Source: Heterocephalus glaber
Lineage: Eukaryota; Chordata; Mammalia; Rodentia; Bathyergidae
Direction: 5' to 3'
Assembly (NCBI RefSeq): GCF_000247695.1
Contig: NW_004624801.1
Coordinates: 6,115,126 to 6,179,125, forward strand
Length of the DNA: 64,000 nucleotides
Shown here: positions 21,894-38,558 of the stretch, one piece after another
Numbering within the stretch: position 1 is the stretch's first letter
How the letters are laid out: each line of letters starts with the position of its first letter
The notes under the pieces: model-generated
The model's input: only the letters and a program-made list of their open reading frames with translations
Database searches by the model: none
Told to the model about the DNA's origin: nothing
Made by a program: the position numbers and the translations under genes

Positions 21894-22003
21894 GGGCCTG
21901 AGGATGTGGTTCCATGGCCGAGCACTTGCCTAGCATTCGAGAGAGGCCCCAAAATTCATCTCCAGTATTACAATAAATAATAAATAAATAAATAAATAAA
22001 TAA
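21894..22003 (+). repeat. ID-like SINE with (AAAT)n tail
   Basis: GGGCCTGAGGATGTGGTTCC ATGGCCGAGCACTTGCC, ending in an (AAAT)n tract. Confidence 0.7.
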
Positions 22004-22010
22004 AAATTTA

Positions 22011-22135
22011 GCCGGGTGTAGTGGTGCATGCCTGTAATCTCAGTACTTGGGAGGCTGAGGCAGGAGGATTGCCATGAGTTCGAGGCCAGCCTGGGCTACA
22101 CAGCAAGGTCTTGTCTCAAAAAAATAAGTAAATAA
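22011..22135 (+). repeat. B1 SINE
   Basis: GCCGGGTGTAGTGGTGCATG through CTTGTCTCAAAAAAAT. Confidence 0.85.
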
Positions 22136-22689
22136 TTAAATTGTCTCTGTGACTGGCATTTAGAGATGAGTGAGGTCTGTCCTTACTGTCCACTGCCTGG
22201 TCGCCTGTGGGAGACCAGTCAGGGTTCGCTAAGGGCTCCTACACCCTGTGCTCTTCCACTTCTGAGTGTGGGGAGGCTCTGCTCAGCTGCCCCTTTGGAG
22301 TTCAGAGAAGTCATGTTACGTCTGCACACTGAGCCTTGTGAGGAGGACCATTACTTCCAGGCTACCACACTGCGTCCTTGACGCTCAGATGTTGCAAAGG
22401 GCTGGATTGAAAATATGCTCCGCTTTGTGGTCTGTAGTGCAACAGCACAGCACCACTATAGCACAGGGCGGTCCAAGGCAACACACAAACAAGTAAGCAT
22501 ACCTGGGTTTAAGTGAAACTTTATTAACAAAAGCAAACCTGACTGCTATAGTTTCCAACTCCAGCTGGGAAGATTCCATAGTCTGGAGGTCATGATGTCA
22601 CTGATCAGAGGGTAGCTTTTCTTGAGTCACAAAAACTGCTGTAAATGTACTATGGGTGAGCACTTAAAGTGCATGCTTTTTTGTTTTTT

Positions 22690-22806
22690 CCAGTACTGTA
22701 CTAGGGATTGATCCCAGGGCTACACTGAGCTACATTCCTAGCCCTTTTTATTTTTAATTTTGAGACAAGGTCTCACTAAATTGCCCAGGTTAGGCTGGAA
22801 TTTATT

Positions 22807-22849
<43 letters not shown>

Positions 22850-23065
22850 GGGAAGGGAAGGGGTTTATTTGACTTTACAGTTCATAGAGTTTTCATTCCA
22901 TAATTGGCCAACTCCAAGGCAGGATGACAAACAGGCATGGCAGAGCAGAAACAACATGGTGCAAACAAGGTAGCAAAGGTAATAAGAGAGTTTACGCTGG
23001 AGCTTATGATCCTCCTGCCTGGGTATCCCAGAGTGCTGGAGTTACAGATGTGCACCACCACGCTG
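22690..23065 (-). repeat. B1-dID SINE interrupted by another insertion
   Basis: The ID half and start of the B1 half (CAGTACTGTACTAGGGATTG...GCCCAGGTTAGGCTGGAAT) are separated from the B1 head (TTATGATCCTCCTGCCTGGG...). The inserted segment of about 190 bp at 22801-22998 begins with (TTTA)n and carries GGGGTTTATTTGACTTTACA. I do not recognise its family. Confidence 0.65.
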
Positions 23066-23369
23066 GATTTAAACTGTAAGATTACGTGAATTCAATCTAG
23101 TTTAGCCTAACCCGGTGAATTTAACAACTTGACAACACATGGCATTTTCACACAGAAAGGCAATGACACCATTTTCCTGCCCTGAACATGTCCTTTCCAA
23201 GCCTTGCCTGGCCAAGCTCAGCGCTGCTCATCTCATTGTCTCCAAACACTTGTGCGCTAAATGGGCTTGGTATGAACTTTCTTTGGCTTGCACCATTTGC
23301 CTTTCCAAAAGTTCCTTTTCATCTCCCTTCAATGTATCTGCATCCTTCTCAGCTTCTGTTTTCCATATT

Positions 23370-23448
23370 TTTTTTGGTACCAGGGATCAAACTCGGGACC
23401 TTGCGCTAGTGAGGCAGGCAGCGGAACCACTGAGCTAAATCCCCAGCC
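23370..23448 (-). repeat. ID SINE with perfect target duplication
   Basis: TTGGTACCAGGGATCAAACT through AATCCCCAGCC. CTGTTTTCCATATT occurs on both sides (23356-23369 and 23449-23462). Confidence 0.92.
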
Positions 23449-23760
23449 CTGTTTTCCATATTCTAAGAAGGGGCCTTAAGAAGAAAAGTCAGCCACAGAG
23501 CTCACCCACTAGAGTTAAGTGTGGAGATGGACTGTCTCTTACAAAATGCAAGTGACCCAGGAATGCACACATACAGGGTTAAGTAACAAAGAAAAGCAAG
23601 GAAATAGTAGGTGTGAATTGGAGGAATAGGAGTCTGATGAAGAAAGGAGGGTATGCATTTGGGGAGGGCCATTCAAGAGCCTTCAGAGGAACTGGTCTCA
23701 GACTTCTTAATACCTGTGCTGGGTACATGGGTGACTATTAGTCTTTAGATTGAGCATACA

Positions 23761-24260
23761 CAAGGGGTGATTGAAAAACACAGTGAATGTGAAAAGAAAT
23801 TTTAAAAAAATTACAATAAATGACATGTCACCATCAACCCCCCTCAAAATACTCTGATTTGAACACTTATCCTATCATTTGTGTCCCCTTCTAAAGTAGT
23901 TCTGGAAGTCTTCTTTCATGAGAGCCTTTATAAGATGCGATAAAAAATGTGGTGAATTCTGTGCGGAGTGCAGCTTATGAAAACATGATGCTGCATCCTC
24001 ATCTACCTTGGTCCCTAGATGTGACTCTGCACAACTTCTGGCTCTTCCTATTGAGGACGTCCAGGAAGCCAAAACAGTGCAACTAAAGACATGAATGAAG
24101 ACTTCCAGAACTGCTTCGGAAAGTGGCAAGAACATTCGATAGATATGTTGGAAGCCAGGGGGAATATTTTGAAGGAGATTAATGGCAATGGGTCTTTTAC
24201 TGTAATGAATTTTTTAATTTAAACACACACCGTATTTTTTCAACACACCTTGTAAATTAC
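23761..24260. mobile_element. Mariner-like DNA transposon relic with inverted 3' ends
   Basis: The right part (about 23990-24255, plus strand) translates with breaks to a mariner transposase C-terminus: HPHLPWSLDVTLHNFWLFL (compare the mariner HPPYSPDLxPxDxxLFP motif), then DFQN, then GSQGEYFEGD and a stop. The left part (about 23930 down to 23761, minus strand) repeats the same C-terminus: KEDFQNYF, a YFEG-like remnant, then the same 3' non-coding end (TTTTTCAATCACCCCTTGTG against TTTTTTCAACACACCTTGTA). Two copies of the 3' end therefore face away from each other. Stops and frameshifts are plentiful, so it is inactive. Confidence 0.75.
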
Positions 24261-24348
24261 ACAAACACTTTTGGTGTGTGATATATTTTTCAAATTTAAA
24301 AAAGCCAGTCAAATAGGAAGCCTGCCACAGTGACAGGCCTCCTGTGGG

Positions 24349-24436
24349 TTTTTTTTTTTTTTGGTACCAGGGATTGAACTCAGGTCCTTGCACTTGAGAG
24401 GCAGACCACAGAACCACTGAGCTAAATCCCCGGCCA
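24349..24436 (-). repeat. ID SINE
   Basis: T14 then GGTACCAGGGATTGAACTCA through AAATCCCCGGCC. CCTGTG flanks both sides. Confidence 0.85.
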
Positions 24437-25242
24437 CCGTCCTGTGTTTTGGACACAAGGGCTGACCTAGAATGGCCCAGCTCCAGATCTACCGATTCAG
24501 GTCCAACCAAGAGAAAGTGACCGGAAGTCCTGAGTCCCAGGCTGACTTTGAGTGTCGCTGAGAAGGAGGTGCCTCCTTAGGACGCTATCCCTTGCCCCTG
24601 CCTTTATCTTCTCCTCCTGTGTCTGGCCAAGCTTCTCTTTGCCAGGACTGACCTACCCAGGAGACACACCTAGCATCCACAGGCGGGGCCACTTTATCCC
24701 CAGGCCGGCAGGTACAGGACAGAGTGTAGGAGCCAGAGTGCTGCTTTTGGGAAATGCCTTAAGTGTGCTGGGAGTGGCACGCCCTTTGTCCCTTGTGAAA
24801 CATGTGATATTTTGTGCAAAATGTAATCTGCTGTAAACCAGCATGAGCTCATCACCGGGGGATCAGCTTTGATGTCCCTGCTCTAACAATACCAACAAGC
24901 TTGAGTATCTTGCCAGTACCATTCTAGGAGGACTCCAGGTGGGCAGGGACTTGAAGGCAGACTGTGATCAGTAAGGTGGCCCCTCCAGATATAGGCATGG
25001 GCTCAAATTTCAGCCTACCCTGAGCAACGGTGGGCAAATCCCTTCTCCACTCTGCTTCCTCACTCTCACACCTGCTAACTGAGGACTGCTTGGTTCCACC
25101 CACCTCGGTTCCACCCACTGCATTGGGTGGCTGTGTTAATGAGGTGATCCAACTGAGGAATTCAGGACAGAGCAAGAAAAATTAGGTTGTGTTAAAGAAA
25201 CAAAAGACAGGAGTAGCATTAGAAGGCCACAAAAAAGAGAGC

Positions 25243-25412
25243 AGCCAATCATGTTGGTGTACACTTGTAATTCCAGCTACTTGGGAGGCTGATGCAGGAG
25301 GATGGAAAAGTTCCTGGCTAGGCTGGGCAATTTAGCAAGATTCTATCTCAAATTAGAAAATAAATAACTAAAAAGAGCTGTGGGTATAGCTTAGTAGTAG
25401 AGCATCCCTGGG
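25243..25412 (+). repeat. B1-dID composite SINE
   Basis: GCCAATCATGTTGGTGTACA...(B1 half) then AGAGCTGTGGGTATAGCTTA (ID half). Confidence 0.75.
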
Positions 25413-25433
25413 TTTTTGTTTTTTTTTAAAAGA

Positions 25434-25572
25434 AGCTGGGCACGGTAGGGCACAGACGTAATTTCAGCACTCTGGGAAGCTGAGGCAGGAGGCTCATCAT
25501 GAGTTTGAGGCCAGCCTGGGCAACTTAGTGATTTAGTGAGACCCTGTCTCAAAAAAAAAAAAAAAAAAAAAC
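25434..25572 (+). repeat. B1-type SINE
   Basis: GCTGGGCACGGTAGGGCACA through CCCTGTCTCAAAAAAA with about 20 A residues. Confidence 0.8.
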
Positions 25573-27393
25573 CTACCCAAAAAGTAGGAATCAAATGCAC
25601 TGAAGAGATGGTGCTTGACAATGCCGGCTCTCCAGCTCTCCCCTGGCATTACTCAAGACTACCAGTACCCTGCCTCAAACCAGGGCTCGTGCATTTCAAG
25701 CCTCCCAGTGGAAATCTCAGAGTCCTCGATTGCTCTTATTTGGAAGGAGCCCCACTGAGGTGCCAATCATGCCATTAAGGGAGGCAATTGCTGCTTCACT
25801 CCGACACTTGTTACCCTGAGACCTCCAGAAAACGGCTCCTATTCTCTGTCCTTAGCCGCCTCCTCCACGCAATGGGGCTCCTGATGGTCGGGAGGATGGA
25901 TGCGGGCTGGCAGATAGGAGACTTTCAGAGAGGCGCCTGGTACACAGGAAGTGTCTAGGAAATGGCCCCTGAGTGTTTACAGTCCCGGGATTGTGCCTGC
26001 TTCAGGGACTGACTTGGTGACCTTCGTTCACAATACCCTTGTTATCTGGGTGCTGGGAAATACTGGCTAAGGTTGTTTCTCTTCTCAGTTGATCTGTCAT
26101 TGATGGTTCTATAGCCTTGACCATTGATGTAAAGAGGATTTTGTTCTTTCCAAGGCTACTACTGTTTTATTTGTTATTAATGGGCATGTTTTTATTGCTC
26201 TTTTTTACCTGCCGCACATTGTCCTCTCAGATTATAATAATAACACCTTTAGTTAATAATACCTTGTTCTTGGGGAGTTGCTTCATGCCAGCAGCTCAAA
26301 GGTCCCTGCAAACATGACCTCTTTCGTTCTCCCTGCTCCCAGGCTGGGGGCACTCCTACGCCTTGCACTCATTGATCTTCAACCAGATTCTCAGGGGCCA
26401 GAGTACTGCTGAAGTATGTCCACCTCTCAGGATGCAGATCACTGGCAGAGCTTGCAGCCCTCCCTCCCTTCACCTGAGGCAACCTTATGCCCACAGAGGA
26501 TAACCAGAACCCCAGTTCTGCTAGCTTGGAGCCATGCTTCCTGTGCCAGGCCCAGGCGCCCACAGCTGTGTCCTGCAAATAGTAAACTTTAAATAAACCT
26601 TGGGCATAAACCACCTTGATGCCTAGGAAATAGCAAGTTTGGCAAATTGGAGCCCTTGCCTTACCTGAGCACTTAATGAAGACCTTGTGGGGCCATCGGG
26701 TGTATTCTTCATTAGCTGGAACTGTCTCTATCCAGGCTTAGCCCCTACTACTCAGTGCCCTGGCATGTTTGACACCTGTATGTACTTGTGAAAGCCTGCA
26801 GCCCCATGGTGGCAGTACTTCCTTGTTCTGGGGCTGCTTGAGGCTGGAGCTACCTGGCAGTATAAGCTACTGGCTGGTTGCATTAGTTTTCACCTTGCAA
26901 TTAAGGGCTGGAACGGAACAGTTGGCCCTCCAACCTGGAGTTCCACATCCCAATTAACCTTGGATTGAAAATATTCAAGAAAAAAATGTGTCTGGACTGA
27001 ACAGACTTTTAAAATTGTCATTACTTCCTGAGCAATACAGTGTAACTACTGTTTACAGTAGCATTTATATTGTTTTAAGTATTATAAGTTGCCTTCGGAT
27101 GGATGGGTAGGTTCTGTGCAAATACTGCACCCTTTTACATAAGGGCTTTGACCGTCCACAGAGTTTGTGGGCATCTTTGTGGGTTTGTGGAACAAATTTC
27201 CCATGGATACTGAGGAACAACTATAACTGAATCTCCAGCCACACTCGGTCTCAGCCCATGAACACTTCATGGTGTCTAAAGGGCAATTGCAGAACTCCTA
27301 CCTCTTCAAAACAAACAAACAAACCAAATGACAAACTAAATGGGATTAGCTCATTTCAGTGCCCAGGGCTGTTTTTCTTCTCTGTTCTTTTCA
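25573..27393. other. Intergenic, nothing recognised
   Basis: Unique-looking sequence without SINEs for about 1.8 kb. No supported gene; open frames are short and unrelated to families I know. Confidence 0.4.
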
Positions 27394-27625
27394 AAGTACT
27401 GATAATTGAACCCAGGGCTCTGCACTGAGCTACATCCCCAGCCCTTTTTATTTTATTCCTAGACAAGATCTCACTAAATCGATAAATTACTCAGGCTAGG
27501 TTCCAACCTGGATCCTCCTGCTTCAGACCCCCAGAGTATTAGGATTACAGGTGTGTGCGTGCCACTGTGCCCAGTTTGCTGGGGGCAACCACTCTACCGC
27601 TGAGCTAAACTTCCAGCTGTGTTTT
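27394..27625 (-). repeat. B1-dID SINE plus ID fragment
   Basis: AGTACTGATAATTGAACCCA...CATCCCCAGCCC then the B1 half to about 27580. An ID scrap follows (CACTCTACCGCTGAGCTAAA) to 27620. Confidence 0.7.
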
Positions 27626-27776
27626 GCATCAGTATATAAACACTGGTTATGCCTGGTGTGGTGGCAACATGGCTGGAGATTTTTCCAGGGTTCTTCTCTC
27701 TGCCATAACAAAATTCTCCAATGCTCAAGTCTCTAATATAAAATGGTGTAATATTTCCCTATAACTTACGCATATT

Positions 27777-27905
27777 GCTGGGTATGGTGGCAAACACCTG
27801 TAATTCCAGCACTAAGGATGCTGAGGCAGGAGGATCACAGTGAGTTCAAGGCCAGCCTGCACTACACAGTGAGACCCTGTCTCAAAAAACAAACAACAAC
27901 AAAAC
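27777..27905 (+). repeat. B1 SINE
   Basis: GCTGGGTATGGTGGCAAACA through CCTGTCTCAAAAAAC. Confidence 0.85.
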
Positions 27906-28021
27906 TTATGCAATCCTCCCATGTACTTTAAATAATCTCTAGACTACTTATAATACCTAATACAATATAAATACCATTCATACTATATTGTTCAGGGAAT
28001 AACGACTAGAAAAAAAGGTCT

Positions 28022-28155
28022 GGCTGGGCATGGGGGCACAGGCCTCTGATCCCAGCACTTGGGAGGCTGAGGCAAGAGGATTGCATTGAATTTGAGGCCA
28101 GCCTGGGCTACATAGCAAGACTCAGTCTCAAAAAACCAAAACCAAAACAAAACAA
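28022..28155 (+). repeat. B1 SINE
   Basis: GGCTGGGCATGGGGGCACAG through CAGTCTCAAAAAACC. Confidence 0.85.
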
Positions 28156-28196
28156 AAGTCTGCACGCTCAGAACAAATGCAAGGTTTTCGGTTTGG

Positions 28197-28277
28197 TTTG
28201 ATGCTAGGGAACAAATGCAGGGCCTTACCCATGATAAATACAATAAATACAACCAGCTACTGAGCTACCCTCGATCT
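28197..28277 (-). repeat. Old ID-like SINE
   Basis: GATGCTAGGGAACAAATGCA GGGCCTTACCCATGATAA, then CTGAGCTACCCTCGATC. Confidence 0.55.
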
Positions 28278-28530
28278 ACAATTTTTAAAAAATAAAAAAA
28301 AAACAACCCTGCAATTGGAAAAAGAACTGTAATTAATTGAATGCACCAGAAACAGAGGTCAAACTGTACCTACCTTCCTAACTCTTCTTCCTTAAATTTG
28401 TTTAAATATGTAGTCCTTTCTCCACCCTTCCAGTTCCCTAAAGGCCAAACACAATCCGGAAGGCCAGATCCTAATCTAGAAGGTGGAAACTCAGCACACA
28501 TAAACAAATTTGGGTTTTGAAGGACTAGAG

Positions 28531-28686
28531 CTGCTGGGCAAGGTGGTGTGTGCCCAGAGTCCCAACTTCTAGAAGTTGAGGCAGTGGGATTCCTGGGACC
28601 AGGAGTTCAAGGCCGGCCTGAGTAATATAGCAAGACCCCGCCTCTAAAATTAAGTAAGTAAACAAATAAAGGGCTAGGGTTGAAAA
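28531..28686 (+). repeat. B1-dID SINE
   Basis: GCTGGGCAAGGTGGTGTGTG through the ID half GGGCTAGGGTTGAAAA. Confidence 0.72.
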
Positions 28687-28695
28687 ATCACTTTT

Positions 28696-28778
28696 GGGCC
28701 AGGAATTTATCTCAGTGGTTCCGCTGCCTGCCTCGCAAGCACAAGGTCTGGAGTTCGATCCCTGGTACCACAAAAGAA
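28696..28778 (+). repeat. ID SINE
   Basis: GGGCCAGGAATTTATCTCAG through CCCTGGTACCACAAAAG. Confidence 0.85.
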
Positions 28779-28798
28779 GAAAACTTTGGAAACAATTA

Positions 28799-28920
28799 CT
28801 TTTTTTTCCTTTGGAGACAGAGTCTCAAGATATAGCCCAGGCTGGTCTCCAACCTGAGGTAATCCTCCTGTCTCAGCCTCCTGAATGCTGGGATTATAGG
28901 CCTGTGCCACCACACCCAGC
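28799..28920 (-). repeat. B1 SINE
   Basis: TTTGGAGACAGAGTCTCAAG through GCCTGTGCCACCACACCC. Confidence 0.82.
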
Positions 28921-29147
28921 AAATTAAAGCTTCGGTTAGGTCAACTAATTTAAAAGAAAAAAAATTCACCTTAGGTATTAGTCACTTGAGAAAGTGACTT
29001 TTCTTCTTGCCGTTATACTTATTGTATATAAATATTGGTTTACATTCTCCAGAGCAAGAGCTTCCTCTGACCTTGCTCTTGCTCTGAGTGGGTAGTGATT
29101 AAAAGGGAACAGGAAGAGGATGGGAAATGTTCAGGTTTTTTGTTTTT

Positions 29148-29338
29148 ACGGCGCTGGGATTGAATCCAGGCCCTTTACACAGAGCTACATCCCCAGCCCT
29201 TTTTTAATTTAAAATTTTGAGACCAAAAATTAAGTCTTCTCTACTTGCAGGGTCTTGGTAAGTCTCTAAATTTCCCAAGCTGGGCTGAAACTTGGGCTCT
29301 TCCTGCCACGGCCTCCTGGGGTGATGGGATTACTGCTG
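29148..29338 (-). repeat. B1-dID SINE, diverged
   Basis: GCGCTGGGATTGAATCCAGG...CATCCCCAGCCC then a decayed B1 half. A further ID-half scrap lies at 29425-29476. Confidence 0.65.
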
Positions 29339-29738
29339 TTCATTTTGTGAAGTCTTGCAAGGTGTACCCGCAGAGACACTGCTTTCGTATCTGTGCATAA
29401 TACTTCTTTTAACCTCTTCCTTTTTTTTGCGCTGGTGATTGAACCCAGACCTCCTGCTGTACACTATAGCTCACGAATTTAAAAAAAAAAAAAAAAGATA
29501 GGACTGCTTGAAAGTTATTTTTAAAATTAAATACTTTTGAGACTAGAGCAGCGGCAAAGGTTCTGTGTTTTCTATTTTGATCATTCTGTTTCTCGAGATG
29601 ACCACATCTTTCAGAGGAAATGAGTCAAAGCCACTCTGTCTTGCTTTTCCAGCTGAGCATGTTAAGTTTCAATGAAGTAATGAATGAATTCCGCTGCACC
29701 ACCCCCCAAGTCTACAACAGCAAACAGAGAGGCCTCGA

Positions 29739-34243
<4,505 letters not shown>

Positions 34244-37210
34244 GACTGGATGCCGTCGGGCCCTGTGCTGGAGTGAGGGGGCAGTCTGGGGTTGTGGGGA
34301 CACAGGAGGGCCAGGGAGGGGGCCGCAGGGGGAGGGTGAGGGGTTTCCTGAAGATCGCACTGGAAGATTTTATAAAAGAATGGGGGGGGCAGTAAACTTC
34401 GTGGGCCGCTTGGGTCCCTCAGGAGTTTTTCTTTGGGCAAGTTCTTTTCCTCTTTTTAATATATAACTATGATATATATAAATATAACTAATGTATATGT
34501 GAGTGGGGCCGCACACCTGGGGTGCTGGGTAGAGGGGAAGGGCCAAAAGAGTCCCCTGAAGTCACCTGCGAACAGGAAGAGCCCCATTGTCCCTGCCTGG
34601 GGCTGCAGCCCTGAAGGGTTCCACGGGGCTCCCTGCCCCCAGCCTTCACTGCTGTGTCCAGGATTCTCCCCCCACTCCTTTTGCCACCCTCCATCGCTGG
34701 GTATGTCCCCTGGGTGGCCTTGTAGCTACTGTCACCCTGTCCCCAGCTGGCTGTGCACGGCTCTTAGAGAGACCTGGCTTGAGTCAGGCCAGACTCTGTG
34801 GTGGGGGGCCTCTTCCCTTGTCCAGGGTCAGAGGACATGGACCCGGTAGAGCTCACTTTCGGGTTGACTTCCTAAATCAGAATCTCATCTCACCAGGGTG
34901 AAATTTTAATTTAAAACCTTAAAAGAGACTTTTCTAACTTCCCTGGTTTGCAGTGCTTTTATTTACCTTGGTAGGGAAAGCTGAGTCTTTGAGAAAGGGT
35001 GAGTGGTGGTCTGGGTGTGCTGTGGTCAGGGGGAGGGGAGGGGACCCCATTGGCGATTTACTGAAGTGGATGTTTCTGGCCAGGGCTGTCTGTTCCAGGG
35101 AATTTGGTACTACAGGTGGAGCAGGGGCGGGTCCTGACTTGGTTGCCGTTACCCTCTTGCCTTTGTGACCCTTGTCCACGTAGCCTGTAACAGCAAAGTC
35201 CTCAGCACTCAGCCTGGTGAGGCATTTCCATCAGCCATGGAGCCAGCTGCCCATTCTGCCTGGCGGTCTCCCATCGGTCACTGCCCAGAGGCCCTCCTGG
35301 GCATCCTGCGGCCTGCCCATCTCCACCATTCCCTCCTCAGCTTCCCTCAGAGAGGTGTGCTGCTGGCTGCTGTGTGGCCGTGACTTGAAGGTTGGCCAAG
35401 GTGGGTGACTGGCCACCTTGGGACTGCTGGAGGCCCTCAGGATGCCACCACTCAGGGCAGCCCTTTACTCTCCTGCCAGCCTGCCTCCCGCTTCTGTGGT
35501 CTGAGAGGGATGAGGGCTGTTGGGACAGAACTGGGCTAGGGGCTTGGAGGAGAGGCCCGAGGTGAAGTGAAACTTGAGGGGCCCAGGGGGCAGGCCCCCA
35601 GCTTGCTTTGAGGCTTGGTCATCTCCTCCTGCCAGCAGAGCAGAACTGAGTCCTGGCTGCCCCGTCTCCCCCGTGTGACACATGGCTGTACTGGAAAGCT
35701 GGGTTCGTCCTTTCAGTTTTGTTTCCTGATTGGAAACCCCTGAGGCTCCTCCCAGCCTCACCCCTGCCCCTGCCCACCTGTGCTTTCCCAAGCTGGAAGG
35801 GGAAGCCCCTGGCAGGCCTGTTGGCGGTCAGGCTGTGACATCGCCAAGGGTGCAGGGACCCAGGTGCAGGCCAGTGCGGGCAGGCAGCCTGGGGTGGCTC
35901 CTGGTTCTCGGCATGGAGCAAGCCCTGGGGGAGAAGGGCTGGCCCGCCCTCCTGTCAAGCCAGTGAATTTGGCTTGTAGGCCAGGGAAACTGAGCCGACC
36001 TTCTGACATTTCACTGCCACAGTGGAGCCTGGGAGAAACAGGAGCTGAGGTGGCTGGGGTTGGCCTGGCTCTGCCGCCTGTGTACAGAGAAAAGGGCACT
36101 GGGCTGGGGGGACCGCTACCCAAGGGGCTCCTCCTCCAGTCCGGCTGCAAGCACAAGGTTACAGTATACAGCTAGGCATGGTGTCTGCAGATCGGGGTGC
36201 TCCCTCAGGGAAACCCAACTCCACACAACCCCCTAGCCAGGCCTACTTTCACCCACACCAAGCCAAGGGCGAGAAATCTATTTCTTGGCCGTTTCCTGTT
36301 TCCTGCCACTCTTTCCTGTATGATTCTGTTCCCCCTCTTCTCACACCCCAAGGTGAGCCTCCTGCTCCAGACACCCCTTTCCCATCGGAGAGGGAGTGCT
36401 GGGAGCTGGGGGTGGGGAAAGCCCCTACTTCCACTCTGGCCACCCAGTGGGAACAGACTGGAGGCAGAAACACTTTTGATGATTCAGGGCTTCCTGGGCT
36501 CAGGTGGGGACAGCTGTTTCTTGAGGTTCAGCTATGTGGCAGGGGTGCTGGGGGCTTTTCCTTTGCAGTCCGCTGCCCCAGCTTAGACTCAGCCCCACCT
36601 TATTCCTCTGTCACCTCAGCTGGCTGTTTGAGCACAAACTGACTTGGGACAGCATCGAATTCTGCCCTCAGGTTTGCAGCTAGTGTGCAGGTGAGCAGGA
36701 CTAGAGCTGGACCTTGCACACGTGTCTACTACCCCTAGAAACCTGTACCCCATCTTCCTAGCCATTGGCATCTAGCCTGTGCCCTGAGCCTCTCTGCCAG
36801 GGCCTTAGGAGGTGGGGCCAGCACAGCGTGGCAAGAACCCTTCTCAGTGGCTACAGGTTTTGCCTTCCGGCTGGTGGCACTGCTTTGCAGGTTGGGGAGT
36901 AGGGGACAGCAGGCAGTTCTACCCTCATCTCCAAGGTAACAGTGGGTACATGACTGCATGGGTCTCAGCCTACCCAGAGTGCCCTGGGCCAGCACCCCCC
37001 CCATTAGAGGTCAGCTGCCCTCCCCACCCTGGGGTGCAATGCCCAGCTGTCCCGAAGCCTGACACCCTTAGAAAGCCACTTAAATCAGTTGAGCCTGTGG
37101 GAACGGAGATGTAACTTTCAGACTACAAACCAGACCTGCTCTCAGCAGAGCTGGGGGAGCCCCGGAGGCCTCCCACAGTCTTCCTGAGACAGGGCCAAAA
37201 AGGAACCTCT
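34244..37210 (+). other. UBALD2 3' UTR and convergent intergenic region
   Basis: The UBALD2 3' UTR starts at 34244. An AT-rich block (about 34450-34500) and variant poly(A) signals such as AGTAAA (34391-34396) are present, but no canonical AATAAA follows closely, so I do not set the mRNA end. From about 35000 onward it is GC-rich, SINE-free, unique-looking sequence with chance open frames only. Confidence 0.45.
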
Positions 37211-37400
37211 AGCCAGGTGTGGCCCTTGCCTGCACTCTGGGAGGCTGAGGCAGGAGGGTTAAAAGTTTGAACCCAGCCTGGGCGACTTAGTGACTTAGCA
37301 AGACCCTGCCTGGAAATTTAAAAAATTGTACATAAATAAAGGGCTGGGTATGTAGCTCAGTGCAAAGGCGCTTGGTTCAATCCCCACTACTGGAAAGACC
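37211..37400 (+). repeat. B1-dID composite SINE
   Basis: GCCAGGTGTGGCCCTTGCCT...GCAAGACCCTGCCTGG then ID half GGGCTGGGTATGTAGCTCAG TGCAAAGG...CCCCACTACTGG. Confidence 0.78.
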
Positions 37401-37437
37401 AAAAAAAAAGCAAGCCCAACACCACCTCTTTCCCAGA

Positions 37438-37443
37438 CTTTAT
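37438..37443 (-). promoter_or_regulatory. QRICH2: Candidate poly(A) signal for QRICH2 (AATAAA)
   Basis: AATAAA on the minus strand is followed about 15 bases later by GGTGGTGTTGGG, a usual GU-rich downstream element. It lies 1.6 kb after the QRICH2 stop codon. I saw no closer canonical signal, but the distance makes this tentative. Confidence 0.35.
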
Positions 37444-38467
37444 TTAGACCTCTGTTCCTTGTGCTGTGGTGGATCTTGGGCCCCTGGTGGGCTCCTTGAG
37501 CCCCTCCCCGGGAGGCATATCCATGTTTACCTCCAGCCCTGGGAGGCTGCCCTGCAGGTTGGGGCTGGGTGGGTGGGCCATATCGGACTGGGCCAGACGG
37601 CCCACGGAGGAGACAGGTCTGCCTTGTCGGTACTGTGAAGAAACTGCAGGACAGGAGGTCCGGGTTACTCTCCCTCACTCCTGGTGCCCACAAGGACCTG
37701 AAGCCCAGGGAGGTGGGAGCAGCCTTCAGCCAGGCTGAGGGACGGGTATTCAGTGCAAGTGTGTGTATGAGCGCCTGAGGACACAGGCCTTCGTAGTCCT
37801 TGTGAGTGACGAGTGAGTAGACACGCCCTACTGCAGGGGCCGGGAGCCACTTTGGTGCTGTTGCGCTGACACATGGGGACTGTTTAGGCAACACTGACAC
37901 ACAGAGGCCCAGAGAGTTTTCCTAAGACTCCCATCCTCCTCTCTCCTGCTTCTATATCTGAGGTGCCCTTGGAGTAGACTTAGTGGGATGCCAGGAGATG
38001 AAGCGAGGTACCCCCAAGAAAATCACTGAAACTTCTCCCGCAGCCCGTTCTCCATGGTTACCAGCCCTGGCTGTGAGGCCCGACAGTTTGGCTTTGAATT
38101 CCAGCCAGCTCTACCACTTCCTAGCTGTGTGTCCTTGTGCAAGTACCTCAGCCTCTCTCAGCTTTGGTTTTCTCGGCTGTAACTAGGGCTCACAGTGGTT
38201 CATATCTCCTGACGCTGGCATGTGGATTAAAAGTGGTTTAACTATAAAGCTGTGGAACAGCACCCGGGCAGTAGAAGCCCTTGGTGAAGGCGAGGCACCA
38301 TCGTCACCATGACGACGTGCCGGTTCCTCTTCTTCCCTCCTTAGCCACAGGCTCTCTCTGGACATGAGTGGAAGGATGTCACAGCACAGCCAGCTTGGCT
38401 CTTAACCAGGGGGCCCAGGGGTTCTGACCCTCCTGCATGCATCCACAAGGTGCCATGGATGCGTGAC

Positions 38468-38558
38468 TTTTTTTTTTTTTTTTTTTAGTTCTGGGGAATC
38501 AAACTGACCTTGCACTTTCGAGGCAGGCAGCGGAACCACTGAGCTAAATCCCTGACAA
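38468..38558 (-). repeat. ID SINE with target duplication
   Basis: T-run, AGTTCTGGGGAATCAAACTG through AAATCCCTGAC. ATGCGTGACTTTTT flanks it on both sides. Confidence 0.88.
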
